DNA of 64,000 nt from Henriciella sp. (GCA_013213825.1 JABSQA010000004.1:1-64000), one strand, 5' to 3'; numbered from the stretch's first letter, positions 1-11,705 are shown. The notes: generated from the letters alone by a model not told the origin. A program made the numbers and translations.

Positions 1-213
1 CATGCCTAATACTTCTAACTGCCAAACGATGACGAGATCATAGCTTTTCCAGGCGATGCCTTGCTCAAACTTGTCGATGTATCCCGGGTTTGCTGCTTTC
101 TCAGGATCAAAGAAAACAATATCTACTGTTGCCCAGTCTTCTATCTGCTGAACGAAAAAATTTGATGATGCCGTCTTTTTATGCATCTCATGATCGAGGA
201 ATAGAACCCTCAT
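1..213 (-). CDS. Partial protein, probably glycosyltransferase (N-terminus MRVLFLDHEMHKKTASSNFFVQQIEDW...), runs off the window edge
   Basis: Open frame on minus strand from ATG (cat 211-213) to the window edge; ATGA overlap with the stop of the next upstream gene. Confidence 0.55.
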   Translation of the reverse strand, partial: MRVLFLDHEMHKKTASSNFFVQQIEDWATVDIVFFDPEKAANPGYIDKFEQGIAWKSYDLVIVWQLEVLGM

Positions 214-1502
214 GACATCACCTCTTCTCGCGTCGCCTTATTGGAAGTTTTATTTGGCGTAGAGTGCTTCTCATCCAACGCTAGCACATTTGCCAAAGTA
301 CCGAACGACAGACCTTCGAATTCGACAGCGGTGCTTTTTGCTTCATTGTAAAGTTCTGTACGATCCATCATGTAGTAAGCGTGAATTTTGTCGCAAAACT
401 CATCATCATGAGCGCAGTTATGCACGGATGCCAGAGTCTCGCCCAAATCGTGGAAGCCTGTTAAAGAGCTCAGAAGCATGGGGCGCGCCTTTACAATGCC
501 TTCCTGGGTCATTGCGGATCCCCGAAAGCGATATGTCTCAAAGTCATACGGGGCAATCAATAAGTGGCAGCGTTTATACTCTTCGAGCATTCGGTCTGAG
601 GAGAGTATACGAGGCAGCACCTCGATGTTTGGGGCAGCCAGCATTTGCGACATTTCATAGGCATGCCACTTTTCCTCGTTCCAGCCGACTCGCTTTGTGA
701 CGAATTTTACTCTATCGTCCCGATACAACTGTTTGTAACGTGTTGCAATTTTTAAGAGACGCCAGAATCCTTTATCTTCTCTGCCTGCGCCGCCGAGATA
801 GACGACGAATTCGTCGTCATTATTGATGGGTAATGCCTGTTCTTTTAGCGGGAACAACGACCAACTGACCTTCCTGCCAAAGTATTCTGATAAATAATTT
901 GCGTAAAGGCTACTCTCTGCAGACAATTCTATATTCTTTGAATTGGACAATCGTCGCAAATAGTATCGCAGCATTCTCAAAGGTTCAGAGATTGTTTTTG
1001 AGGCATTTTCCATGACTCCAATAAATCGCAGGTGAACCATCGGTGGGGTGTTGTTTTCGAACGCTATTTCTAACGCTTTCAATAGCCCTGCTGCACCGTA
1101 ATAGTCCACGCTCGGATGGAAAATTCGGTCCTCGGCGGAAATTTGGTGCTTGCTAAAGAAATTGAGCCAGTCAGCAATTGCGATGGCTTCTAATTCATCC
1201 GCTGGGAGCGATTTTTTTTCGACGGAAACAAGTTCATCAAGACGGGCTCGTATCTCTCGTTCTTGTTGTACCGATAGGCCCTCGTAATCGGTTAGTGGTA
1301 TAAACTCTTCGTAATAATAGCTGAAAGACGGCTCAAACATTGCCTCGACAGCAGCTCTTTGCGGATAACTAAATGCGCAGCAGGCAACAACGGTGAGGTC
1401 GCGCTCCTCGAAGTAATTCCTGAAGTAGGTCAGTTGATGAGGGTTATGGCCATAGTCAAAACCACAAACCGGATCGACTATAAAACAACGCGATTTTTCC
1501 AT
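210..1502 (-). CDS. Glycosyltransferase-like protein (GT4-type C-terminal half, surface polysaccharide)
   Basis: 430 aa ORF; 'FVVYLGGAGREDKGFWRLLKIA...' and 'HLLIAPYDFETYRFRGSAMTQEGIVKARPML' resemble GT-B C-terminal motifs; next to KDO genes. Confidence 0.55.
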   Translation of the reverse strand: MEKSRCFIVDPVCGFDYGHNPHQLTYFRNYFEERDLTVVACCAFSYPQRAAVEAMFEPSFSYYYEEFIPLTDYEGLSVQQEREIRARLDELVSVEKKSLPADELEAIAIADWLNFFSKHQISAEDRIFHPSVDYYGAAGLLKALEIAFENNTPPMVHLRFIGVMENASKTISEPLRMLRYYLRRLSNSKNIELSAESSLYANYLSEYFGRKVSWSLFPLKEQALPINNDDEFVVYLGGAGREDKGFWRLLKIATRYKQLYRDDRVKFVTKRVGWNEEKWHAYEMSQMLAAPNIEVLPRILSSDRMLEEYKRCHLLIAPYDFETYRFRGSAMTQEGIVKARPMLLSSLTGFHDLGETLASVHNCAHDDEFCDKIHAYYMMDRTELYNEAKSTAVEFEGLSFGTLANVLALDEKHSTPNKTSNKATREEVMS

Positions 1503-1698
1503 AACTCACCTCTCAAACGCAAGCTTTCCAGCCTTCAAGTTGGAAGCGGTCCTTGGCATCGCTGACCTCATTAGTCAACGGTTGTAGGGGAGCGCAACTT
1601 TCTTGCTTTAACGGAAGCTATGCAACAGTCACGCTGATTAAAATTGCAGCACCGATTTATGCGTCAGTGCAATATCCAGATCCCGTTTTCGGGCTACC

Positions 1699-2670
1699 TC
1701 AAACGACGCCAATCGCAAGGCAGTCATGGACATGTATTAACCCGACAGGCTGTTTTTGGTCATTCACGATGAAAAGGGCCGTAATTTTGAACTCGCTCAA
1801 CATGGAAAGTGCCTCGGCGGCTAAGCCGTTTTCAGCGATAGTACGAGGGTTCTCCGTCATCATCTTGCCTGCATTTAGGGCTTCGATTGAGCCTGTTACG
1901 GCGCGCCGAATATCACCATCCGTTATGATTCCAACCAGTCTTTTATCTTGGATTACCCCACAGCACCCAAAGCCACCCTCAGTGATCTTCTCCACAATGT
2001 CGGAAAATTCAGCGTCTGGCGTACAAAGCGGCATTTCTTTGTGGTGCATCAAGTCGGTCACGCGCTTCAAGGCGGCGCCAAGTTTCCCGCCCGGGTGGAA
2101 CGTATGAAAATCACGAGCGCTGAAGCCTTTTTGGCGCAACAAAGCGACCGCCAATGCGTCGCCGAGCGCCAGCATCTGCGTGGTGGACGTGGTCGGCGCC
2201 TTAGTGACACCACACGCTTCTTTGGATTTCGGGACGAGCAGCGTGAAGGTCGATCCTTTTGCGAGGCTCGACTCCGCGCCGGAAGTCATCCCGATCAAGG
2301 GGATATCAAAGCGGCCGCAATAGCCGATAATGTCGCCCAGTTCGGGTGTTTCGCCGGAATTGGATAGAGCGATGACGACGTCATCCTCAGAAATCATCCC
2401 GAGGTCGCCATGGCTCGCCTCACCTGGGTGAACATAGACGGCAGGCGTACCAGTCGACGCAAATGTCGCGGCGATCTTACGAGCAATATGACCCGACTTC
2501 CCCATGCCGGTAACAATCGTGCGTCCCGCTGCGTTCATAATGATCGAAATTGCGCGCTCAAACTGATCGCTCAGATCAGCGCTTTGATCGCGCAGCGCCG
2601 CAATTAGTTCTTCAATACCAGCGCGCTCGGTTTCTAAAACTTCGAGAGCGGTTTCTGTTGGCGTGCTCAT
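1699..2670 (-). CDS. kdsD: Arabinose-5-phosphate isomerase, KpsF/GutQ family (SIS + two CBS domains)
   Basis: 'GRTIVTGMGKSGHIARKIAATFASTGTPAVYVHPGEASHGDLGMI', 'APTTSTTQMLALGDALAVALL', CBS repeats at C-terminus. Confidence 0.9.
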   Translation of the reverse strand: MSTPTETALEVLETERAGIEELIAALRDQSADLSDQFERAISIIMNAAGRTIVTGMGKSGHIARKIAATFASTGTPAVYVHPGEASHGDLGMISEDDVVIALSNSGETPELGDIIGYCGRFDIPLIGMTSGAESSLAKGSTFTLLVPKSKEACGVTKAPTTSTTQMLALGDALAVALLRQKGFSARDFHTFHPGGKLGAALKRVTDLMHHKEMPLCTPDAEFSDIVEKITEGGFGCCGVIQDKRLVGIITDGDIRRAVTGSIEALNAGKMMTENPRTIAENGLAAEALSMLSEFKITALFIVNDQKQPVGLIHVHDCLAIGVV

Positions 2671-2705
2671 TCGGCTCTGTCCTTCATGCATGACTGCATT
2701 TGAGA

Positions 2706-3686
2706 TTAACAATAGCGCTCCCAGCGGGGCAGGAACCAGTCGGCGAACGCGGAAATGCCATCGCTTAAACTGACTTTAGGAGCATAGTCGAGCTCTGCGC
2801 GGGCGCGTTCAATATCGGCCCAGGTGCGCTCTAAGTCACCGCGCTGCATGTCTTCAAATTGTTTTACGGCGTCCATCTTCACACCAGACTCCGTTAGGCG
2901 GATAAGGTCCATGAGCGGTTCTGGTCGATCATTGCCAAGATTGTAAACGCGATGTGGGACGGGCAAAGACAGGCCACTCGCGGGGCGTTCGAGCGCGGCT
3001 ATCGTGCCGTCGACAATATCATTGATATAGGTGAAATCCCGGCTCATTTTGCCGTGATTAAACACTTTGATCGGCTCGCCTTTCAAGATCCGCTCCGCAA
3101 AGATCCAATAGGCCATGTCTGGCCGCCCCCAGGGCCCGTAAACGGTAAAGAAGCGTAGCCCGGTCAGCGACAGGCCGTAAAGTCGGGCATAAGATTGCGA
3201 CATAAGTTCATTGGACTTTTTTGTCGCGCCGTAAAACGAAACCGGATCATCGGTCTGGTCGGTCTCTGCGAAAGGGATTTTCGTGTTGCCGCCATAAACG
3301 GACGACGAGGACGCATAGACCATATTTTCCGTCTCAAGCTCGCGGGCCAGCTCAAGCATCGCAAAATGGCCCTCAAGATTGGCTTCGGTATAGGCAGCCG
3401 GGTTTTGCAAGGAATAGCGGACACCGGCTTGCGCGGCCAAGTGTAGGATTTTTGTCGGTTTCCGCCCGTTCAGGGCCGACTTCATGGTTTCAATCGAGGC
3501 GACGTCCAATTCATGAAACGAAAAGTCTCCTTCACGGCATAAGGAGTCCAGCCGATCACGTTTCAATTGCGGCGCATAATAATGGTTCAAGCTGTCAAAA
3601 CCGATGACGGATTCACCCGATTGCAAAAGGGATTGCGCGACATGGGCGCCGATAAAGCCTGCTACGCCGGTAATGAGGATGGTCAT
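2706..3686 (-). CDS. NAD-dependent epimerase/dehydratase (UDP-glucuronate 4-epimerase-like SDR)
   Basis: 'ITGVAGFIGAHVAQSLL', 'SSSSVYGGNTKIPF', 'YGATKKSNE', 'LRFFTVYGPWGRPDMA'. Confidence 0.88.
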   Translation of the reverse strand: MTILITGVAGFIGAHVAQSLLQSGESVIGFDSLNHYYAPQLKRDRLDSLCREGDFSFHELDVASIETMKSALNGRKPTKILHLAAQAGVRYSLQNPAAYTEANLEGHFAMLELARELETENMVYASSSSVYGGNTKIPFAETDQTDDPVSFYGATKKSNELMSQSYARLYGLSLTGLRFFTVYGPWGRPDMAYWIFAERILKGEPIKVFNHGKMSRDFTYINDIVDGTIAALERPASGLSLPVPHRVYNLGNDRPEPLMDLIRLTESGVKMDAVKQFEDMQRGDLERTWADIERARAELDYAPKVSLSDGISAFADWFLPRWERYC

Positions 3687-3936
3687 GCAATTCCTTCAGG
3701 CCGTGATTCGCTGGCCTCGGTGTTCCGTCACATAGGACTTTTCCGCGCCTGAGAACATATACTGGCTGCTAATTGAAGCCTACTGAAAACAGCGACAGCT
3801 TTGCGAACAGAAACCGATATTTGCCGAAAACGGGTATCGTGGTGCATCTGGCCAAGGTAAAACCCGTCTTGGACTCGTCGACGTCCGCCACTAGGAGCTT
3901 GATCCTGTCTTCGCCAATCTGCCAAAAGGGGCGCAA

Positions 3937-4758
3937 ATGAAAACTCTCATCGTTGTCCCTTCGCGCTATGCGTCGACCCGCTTCCCGCAAAAACCCTTGC
4001 ACACCATTGCCGGACAAACGCTGCTGGCCCGCGTCTCATCGATTGCCCGGATCTGCGCCGAAGCCGATCCCGACGTCTCCTTCATCGTCGCGACCGATCA
4101 TCCAGAGATTGAGGCGCACGCCAAAGAGATCGGGGCGCCGGTGGTCATGACCGATCCAAATTTGCCGTCTGGCACAGACCGCGCCTGGGCGGCCGTGAAT
4201 GCGTTTGCACCAGACACCGAATTTATCGTCAATCTTCAGGGCGACGCCCCCTTCACGCCGCCAAGTTATATCTCAGCAATTATTGAATCCGGGCGGACAA
4301 CCGCGCTCGATGCCGTTACACCGATTGTTCAGATGAGTTGGGCAGACCTGGATGAGCTGCGCGCCCGCAAACAAGAAACGCCATTCTCCGGAACCACCTG
4401 TATCGTCAATGCGCAGGATGAGGCGCTTTGGTTCTCTAAAAATATCCTTCCCGCCATTCGTAAAGAACACAAGCTGCGCGCGGCGGGGGCACTCTCTCCG
4501 GTTTGGCGGCATATTGGCTTGTATGGATTTAAGCGCGGCGCATTGGCGGCTTTCGTTCAGCTGGAAGAAGGTCATTATGAGAGCTTAGAGGGCCTAGAGC
4601 AGTTGCGTTTTCTCGAAAACGGGCTGCGGATCCAAGCCGTAAAAGTGCCCGCGGCACCGAGCGCCATGTGGGGCATTGATACACCACAAGATGCGGACCA
4701 TGCAGAACAGTTGATCGCCAAGCATGGCGAACCACTCGCTGAGTTCACCAATGACTGA
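3937..4758 (+). CDS. kdsB: 3-deoxy-manno-octulosonate cytidylyltransferase
   Basis: 'VVPSRYASTRFPQKPL', 'FIVNLQGDAPF', 'HIGLYGFKRGAL'. Confidence 0.9.
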   Translation: MKTLIVVPSRYASTRFPQKPLHTIAGQTLLARVSSIARICAEADPDVSFIVATDHPEIEAHAKEIGAPVVMTDPNLPSGTDRAWAAVNAFAPDTEFIVNLQGDAPFTPPSYISAIIESGRTTALDAVTPIVQMSWADLDELRARKQETPFSGTTCIVNAQDEALWFSKNILPAIRKEHKLRAAGALSPVWRHIGLYGFKRGALAAFVQLEEGHYESLEGLEQLRFLENGLRIQAVKVPAAPSAMWGIDTPQDADHAEQLIAKHGEPLAEFTND

Positions 4759-5365
4759 CATCTATATCGTTCGCCATGGAAACACATTCGATAAAGGCGA
4801 CACGGTCACCCGCGTCGGCGCGCGAACGGATTTGCCGCTGTCTATGTCTGGACAGGTTCAAGCCGGTCAGTTGGCGGTGCATTTTCGCGAGATTGTTCCT
4901 CAGGGGTTTGGCGCCGCTTTTTGCAGCGAATTGCAACGGACGCGACAAACCGCTCAAGCGATATTGGATGCGTATGAAAAACGGCCCGAGCTGAGTGAAC
5001 TCGAATTTCTGCGTGAGGTGGATTATGGACCCGACGAAAATCAGCCGGAAGATCAAGTCATAGCTCGGATAGGCGAAGCGGCTCTAGAGGCTTGGGATCG
5101 CGATGCGACACCACCGCCAGGATGGGATGTCTCACCGGATGAAATCAAGGTCGAATGGGCGAATTTGCTCAACACGCTCACAGGTCCACGGTCATCAGCG
5201 CCGGTGCTGATCGTCACGTCGAATGGCATCGCCAGGTTCGTGTTAAATGCTGTCATGAGCGTTCGGTGCGAACCCGGGTCGATCAAACTGAAAACAGGCG
5301 CTTACGGTCTGATCCGCACCGAACCGGACGGGGCTACACTTCTAGAATGGAATGTCAGGCCCTAA
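4751..5365 (+). CDS. Histidine phosphatase superfamily protein in KDO cluster (start overlaps kdsB stop by 8 nt)
   Basis: 'IYIVRHGNT' RHG motif; second motif reads 'VTSNGIARF' rather than 'SHG'. Confidence 0.8.
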   Translation: MTDIYIVRHGNTFDKGDTVTRVGARTDLPLSMSGQVQAGQLAVHFREIVPQGFGAAFCSELQRTRQTAQAILDAYEKRPELSELEFLREVDYGPDENQPEDQVIARIGEAALEAWDRDATPPPGWDVSPDEIKVEWANLLNTLTGPRSSAPVLIVTSNGIARFVLNAVMSVRCEPGSIKLKTGAYGLIRTEPDGATLLEWNVRP

Positions 5366-6210
5366 TTGACGATCTCATGAATGGCTTTCAGCTCACGGAG
5401 CAAGGGTTCGGCTGCTGTCAAAGGCAGGCAGCTTGGACCGTCGCACAGGGCTTTGTCCGGATCGATGTGGAACTCCAAGAACACGCCATCGGCACCCGCG
5501 GCGACAGCAGACTTGGCAATCGTGCCCACGCCTTCGCGGCGTCCCCCTGTTGACGCACCGGCCGTACGCGGGTCAGCCCCCGGCAATTGCACTGCGTGGG
5601 TCGCATCAATCGTGACCGGACAGCCAAGTGACTGCATCTGCTGAATGCTCAACATGTCGACCACGAGATTATTATAGCCGAAGCTTGAGCCGCGCTCGCA
5701 CAAGATCAATCGATTTTCGGGAAGGATTTCGCCGACTTTGGAAACGATGTTCTTTGTGTCCCAAGGCGCCATGAATTGCGGTTTCTTGGCATGAATAACT
5801 TTGCCATATTTCTCGACGGCTTTGGCCGTGGCGACGACAAGGTCCGTCTGGCGAACCAGAAAGGCAGGCAATTGCACCAGATCGGCCACCTCGGCCACAG
5901 CATCAGCTTGATGGGGTTCGTGTAAGTCGGTGCAAATCCCGACGCCGAGGTCTTGCTTAATCTCCGCCAGCATCGGGACGCCGGTCTCGAATCCTGGCCC
6001 GCGATAGGATTTGATCGAAGACCGGTTGGCTTTGTCGAAGCTTGCTTTGAAAATGTAAGGCAGGCCAAGCTGCTCACAAATCGCCTTCAGCTCTTTGCCG
6101 ACGGTCAGCGCGAGATCGAGATCTTCCAGAACATTCAGCCCGGCAATCACCGCCAAAGGCTGGCCTGTGCCAATTTTCCAATCGAGGGCGTCTAGACTTA
6201 CCACGCTCAT
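5362..6210 (-). CDS. kdsA: 3-deoxy-8-phosphooctulonate synthase
   Basis: 'FKASFDKANRSSIKSYRGPG', 'QLPAFLVRQTDL', 'CDGPSCLPL'; 'AGLNVLE' has Asn where metal-dependent forms have Cys. Confidence 0.93.
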   Translation of the reverse strand: MSVVSLDALDWKIGTGQPLAVIAGLNVLEDLDLALTVGKELKAICEQLGLPYIFKASFDKANRSSIKSYRGPGFETGVPMLAEIKQDLGVGICTDLHEPHQADAVAEVADLVQLPAFLVRQTDLVVATAKAVEKYGKVIHAKKPQFMAPWDTKNIVSKVGEILPENRLILCERGSSFGYNNLVVDMLSIQQMQSLGCPVTIDATHAVQLPGADPRTAGASTGGRREGVGTIAKSAVAAGADGVFLEFHIDPDKALCDGPSCLPLTAAEPLLRELKAIHEIVN

Positions 6211-6383
6211 TTTTGATCTCGCTTTTAGGTTCCTTCGCGCCGCTCTTAGTCAAACCAGCGGGACTTGGCCAGCCGCGCCGCGCAATCCCAAAATAGAGCG
6301 GTAACATCGATTGACAATTCCCGCCTGTACAAAGTCGCTACGCGTGCTATAGGCCAAAAAAATTCATATAAAGGATCGTTGAT

Positions 6384-7778
6384 ATGTCTCAAGACTATGC
6401 TGTCGCAGACATCAGCCAGGCTGATTTTGGTCGGATGGAAATTGAAATTGCAGAGACCGAAATGCCGGGCCTGATGGCGGCGCGGGCCGAATATGGCGCA
6501 AGCCAACCCTTGAAAGGCGCGCGGATTGCCGGCTCGCTGCACATGACGATCCAGACCGCGGTCCTGATCCAAACCCTCGAAGCGCTCGGCGCGGAAGTGC
6601 GCTGGGCCAGCTGTAATATCTACTCCACGCAGGATCATGCTGCTGCCGCAATCGCTGACGCTGGTACGCCCGTCTTCGCCCATAAAGGCGAAACGCTGGA
6701 TGAGTATTGGCAATTCGCGGACCGCATCTTTGAGTGGCCAAATGGCGAAACCGTCAACCTGATCTTGGACGATGGCGGCGATGCCACCATGTACCTTATC
6801 CTGGGTGAAAAAGCCGAAGCCGATCCATCTGTTCTCGACAATCCTGGGTCTGAGGAAGAAGAGGCACTGTTCCGTCAAATCCGCAAGCGGATGACAGAAA
6901 CACCGGGCTGGTTCTCGCGCATCAAGAATGGCATTCGCGGCGTTTCGGAAGAAACCACAACCGGCGTCAACCGCCTGTATCAATTGGCCAGCAAGAATGA
7001 GCTGCCTTTCCCGGCCATTAACGTCAATGACTCGGTCACCAAGTCGAAATTCGACAATAAGTATGGCTGTAAGGAATCTCTGGTCGATGCGATCCGTCGT
7101 GGCACGGACGTGATGATGGCCGGAAAGACCGCCTTTGTTGCGGGCTATGGCGATGTCGGCAAAGGCTCTGCGGCGTCGCTGTCGGGTTCTGGGGCGCGCG
7201 TCACGGTTTCTGAAGTCGACCCAATCTGCGCTTTGCAGGCCGCTATGGATGGATATGACGTTCAGACCATCGACACGATGGCGCCAAAAGCTGACATCTT
7301 TGTCACCGCGACCGGCAACAAAGACATCCTGACCGTCGACCATATGCGGGCGATGAAGGACATGGCCATCGTTTGTAATATCGGCCACTTCGACAATGAG
7401 ATCCAAGTCGAAGGTCTGCGCAATTTCAAATGGACCAATATCAAACCGCAAGTCGATATGGTCACCTTCCCGGATGGCAAGCGGATCATTCTCTTGTCCG
7501 AAGGCCGTCTGGTGAACCTGGGCAACGCCACTGGTCACCCAAGCTTCGTTATGTCAGCCTCATTCACCAACCAAACGCTGGCCCAGATCGCTCTGCACGA
7601 GAATAAGGGTGAGTATGGCAATGAGGTTTACACATTGCCGAAGCATTTGGACGAGAAAGTTGCGCGTTTGCACCTCGAAAAGCTTGGGGTTGAGCTGACC
7701 AAACTCTCTGATGAGCAGGCCGACTATATCGGCGTGACGACGCAGGGACCATTCAAGCCAGAGCATTACCGCTACTAA
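6384..7778 (+). CDS. ahcY: Adenosylhomocysteinase
   Basis: '[16 protein letters not shown]', '[13 protein letters not shown]', C-terminal '[10 protein letters not shown]'. Confidence 0.97.
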   Translation: MSQDYAVADISQADFGRMEIEIAETEMPGLMAARAEYGASQPLKGARIAGSLHMTIQTAVLIQTLEALGAEVRWASCNIYSTQDHAAAAIADAGTPVFAHKGETLDEYWQFADRIFEWPNGETVNLILDDGGDATMYLILGEKAEADPSVLDNPGSEEEEALFRQIRKRMTETPGWFSRIKNGIRGVSEETTTGVNRLYQLASKNELPFPAINVNDSVTKSKFDNKYGCKESLVDAIRRGTDVMMAGKTAFVAGYGDVGKGSAASLSGSGARVTVSEVDPICALQAAMDGYDVQTIDTMAPKADIFVTATGNKDILTVDHMRAMKDMAIVCNIGHFDNEIQVEGLRNFKWTNIKPQVDMVTFPDGKRIILLSEGRLVNLGNATGHPSFVMSASFTNQTLAQIALHENKGEYGNEVYTLPKHLDEKVARLHLEKLGVELTKLSDEQADYIGVTTQGPFKPEHYRY

Positions 7779-7798
7779 TCGGCGAGGGGAGACACGCT

Positions 7799-8980
7799 AT
7801 GCCATTGCAGCATCATGAGTTTACGTCTGAGAGTGTTTCTGAAGGGCATCCAGACAAAGTTTCAGACCAAATCTCTGATGCGGTCGTGGACTTATTCCTA
7901 GGGAAAGACCCGACCGCAAAGGTGGCCGTTGAAACACTGACCACGACCAATCGCGTGGTCCTAGCGGGTGAAGTTCGTACCAATAATGGCGCAGTCGTCA
8001 CCAAAGACGAAATGAACCAAGCTGCCCGCGATGTGGTCAAGGCGATTGGCTATGAGCAGGACGGGTTCCATTGGCAGAACATGGCGGTTGAAAACCATGT
8101 TCATGGTCAATCTGCTGAAATCGCTCAAGGTGTTGAAGCCGGTCAGGGCCTGCACCAAGAAGAAGGCGCCGGCGACCAGGGCATCATGTTTGGCTATGCC
8201 ACGGACGAGACGCCCGAATTGATGCCTGCGACTTTGGTTTACTCGCACCAGATTTTACGCAAGTTGGCTGAACTCCGTCACAATGGCACGCATCCCGAAT
8301 TGGAGCCGGATGCAAAAAGCCAAGTGACGCTGCAATATGATGGCTCACGTCCGGTTGGCGTCAATGCCATCGTGGTCTCGCACCAACACAAAGACTCAGC
8401 GACATTGGAAGAATTGCGGGAAATCATTCGTCCCGTGGTCAAAGATGTGCTGCCCGAGGGCTGGTTCCCTGATGAAGACAAGTTCTACGTCAATCCGACG
8501 GGCCGTTTCGTCATCGGTGGCCCGGACGGAGATGCCGGACTGACAGGCCGTAAGATCATTGTCGATACGTATGGCGGTGCAGCGCCGCATGGCGGCGGCG
8601 CATTTTCCGGTAAAGACCCGTCAAAGGTAGATCGCTCGGCCGCCTATGCGACGCGATACCTGGCGAAGAATGTCGTCGCGGCCGGATTGGCAAAGCGCTG
8701 CAACATCCAGGTCAGCTATGCCATTGGCGTCGCTCAACCGCTCTCACTCTATGTCGACACGTTCGGCACGGGCGAAGTCGGCGAAGACACGATTGCGCGC
8801 AAATTGCGTGAGCTTGTGGATCTGTCGCCTCGCGGGATTCGCAACCATTTGAAGCTGGAAGCACCGATCTACAGCCCGTCCGCATCCTATGGGCATTTTG
8901 GGCGAACACCGACCGATGCAGGGGCCTTCAGTTGGGAAAAAACTGGCTTGGTCAATGAGTTACAGGCCTTGGCCAAGTAA
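7799..8980 (+). CDS. metK: S-adenosylmethionine synthetase
   Basis: '[24 protein letters not shown]', '[29 protein letters not shown]'. Confidence 0.97.
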   Translation: MPLQHHEFTSESVSEGHPDKVSDQISDAVVDLFLGKDPTAKVAVETLTTTNRVVLAGEVRTNNGAVVTKDEMNQAARDVVKAIGYEQDGFHWQNMAVENHVHGQSAEIAQGVEAGQGLHQEEGAGDQGIMFGYATDETPELMPATLVYSHQILRKLAELRHNGTHPELEPDAKSQVTLQYDGSRPVGVNAIVVSHQHKDSATLEELREIIRPVVKDVLPEGWFPDEDKFYVNPTGRFVIGGPDGDAGLTGRKIIVDTYGGAAPHGGGAFSGKDPSKVDRSAAYATRYLAKNVVAAGLAKRCNIQVSYAIGVAQPLSLYVDTFGTGEVGEDTIARKLRELVDLSPRGIRNHLKLEAPIYSPSASYGHFGRTPTDAGAFSWEKTGLVNELQALAK

Positions 8981-9142
8981 AAATCTATATGTGCCTACAT
9001 TTCAAACACGTCTCATGAAAACTGAGACGTGAGCGCATTGTTTTTGGTTAATATTCAAAATTACTGTTGTCGCCTGAGAGGCGATGTGCATACGTGGCTG
9101 AAAGAATGATCGGGGCCTGACCCCGCTTTGAGGGAGTCATTC

Positions 9143-10146
9143 GTGAGTAGAGTGCAGCCGTTATTTTCCGTGCTGATTGTAAATTACAATGCAGGCGAAT
9201 TGCTTCAGAATGCATTGAATTCATTGAAAAATCAGACATTCAGAGATTTCGAAGTTCTTGTTGTGGACAATCATAGCGAGCGCAATCCGATTGGCGATCT
9301 CGACACAAATGGCATTCCGAATATTCGCGTTTTACGCGAAAAAACGAATCACGGATTCGCAAAGGGGAACAATCTCGCAGCGCAAGAAGCGACTGGAAAA
9401 TGGTTGGCTTTGCTAAATCCCGATGCCACGGCTGACCCCAATTGGCTGGCTGAAATCCACAAGGCGACAGAACGCCACCGCAATTGCCGCGTGTTTGCCT
9501 GCGGCCAAATCAATATGGATGAGCCGGAATTGCTCGACGGCGCGGGTGATGCCTATTTTGCGTTCGGAATTCCTTGGCGTGGAGGGTTTGAGCGACCGAT
9601 CTCGGAACTGCCAAATCGCGACAGCTTATGTTTCAGCCCATGTGGTGCGAGCGCTGTCTATGACCGGCAATTGTTTCTTGAGATTGGCGGATTTGATGAG
9701 CGCTTCTTCTGCTATTGCGAAGATGTCGATCTTGGGATGCGTTTGCAATTGAGCAATGAAAAATGCGTGTTCCTACCGGACGCCATCATTCATCATAAGG
9801 GTAGCGCGACCAGCGGACGGTACAGTCATTTCACAATGTATCATGGGTTCCGCAATCGCACCTGGGCTTACCTGAAAAACATGCCGCTTTCCGTGTTGAT
9901 CTTAACTTTGCCGGGACATCTTGCATTGATGCTTTACATCTATCTTCGCAATATGGGGCATGCCGATCTCAAGGGCATGCGCAAGGGCATGTGGCACGGC
10001 CTGAAGGACGGATGGTCCCTGCGCTGGCAAGATGAGTATACGGTCAAGCCCAACCGCGAAGCGATTTGGAATCTGGTGCGCTCAATGGCGTGGAATCCCG
10101 TGCGTCTATCGCAACGCGGTGTCCATGTCTGGGACTTGCGAACCGC

Positions 10147-10150
<4 letters not shown>
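9143..10150 (+). CDS. Glycosyltransferase family 2 protein
   Basis: 'FSVLIVNYNAGELL', 'LNPDATADPNWL', 'FDERFFCYCEDVDLGMRL'; GTG start with AGGGAG upstream. Confidence 0.85.
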
Positions 10151-11157
<1,007 letters not shown>

Positions 11158-11229
11158 TTACTCAACCCGAGGCGTCTTTGCCCGAGATAGGCTTATCGCT
11201 CAAGGGCCATGCCAGAATTGGGGGTCTAA

Positions 11230-11403
11230 TCAGTCGTGTTTTTTGCCATCATGCTCGGATGACTGGCGGGTCTTGGCCTGCTTATCTTGAGCTTTTTGCG
11301 CCTTGCTTCGCCCGTGCTTGATGCGGTTCTCTTGCGCGCGCTGTTCTTTTTCAGCGCGCGCTTTGGCTTTGCGAAACTTGTTGAGATTGATCGGCTCGAC
11401 CAA
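11230..11403 (-). CDS. DUF4169-like small basic protein, TTG start (not in ORF track)
   Basis: Manual translation: (M)VEPINLNKFRKAKARAEKEQRAQENRIKHGRSKAQKAQDKQAKTRQSSEHDGKKHD*; GGAG upstream. Confidence 0.6.
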   Translation of the reverse strand: MVEPINLNKFRKAKARAEKEQRAQENRIKHGRSKAQKAQDKQAKTRQSSEHDGKKHD

Positions 11404-11405
11404 AC

Positions 11406-11705
11406 CTATTCTCCGCGATGCGCGTTACGCCATTGTTCCATGGCGAGCGAAATCGCAAACGTCTCGCGATATTTCGGGCTGGAGGCTGGACGCGGTGCCT
11501 TGGCCGAGGTCAGCGCCATAATCTCCGCCAGCTTATTGTGCGCAGCACCGGCTTGCCCAGCACCGATATAGGCGTGCAGTTCGACCAGCGCGCTCGACAA
11601 AGGATCCTGGGCACGAATGACGAAATAGGGCTCGTCCTCCGCCAGACGGGGCATGACATCAAATTCAGATGGATTGGCTTTCGAGCCGACAGGGGCGGTG
11701 TTCAT
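11406..11705 (-). CDS. Hypothetical protein
   Basis: 99 aa ORF directly upstream of the DUF4169-like gene, same strand. Confidence 0.5.
   Translation of the reverse strand: MNTAPVGSKANPSEFDVMPRLAEDEPYFVIRAQDPLSSALVELHAYIGAGQAGAAHNKLAEIMALTSAKAPRPASSPKYRETFAISLAMEQWRNAHRGE

Noticed and set aside
3728-4017. Minus-strand ORFs in the gap before kdsB
   Set aside because: Low-complexity hypothetical translations overlapping the kdsB start; more likely promoter region.
6211-6383. Possible SAM-II or SAH riboswitch upstream of ahcY-metK
   Set aside because: Looked for a SAM-II-like stem with trailing GCTAAAAA and for SAH-type conserved blocks; only a vague 'GGCCAAAAAAA' match and no convincing pseudoknot.
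6246-7538. 430-aa minus-strand ORF
   Set aside because: Fully antisense to ahcY, an intact and strongly recognisable gene; typical shadow ORF in moderately GC-rich coding DNA.
9007-9031. Hairpin after metK as an intrinsic terminator
   Set aside because: Good stem but no T-run directly after it; kept only as part of the structured-leader observation. The shared GTCTCA half-site with the TetR operator at 22708 has different spacing and is probably coincidence.
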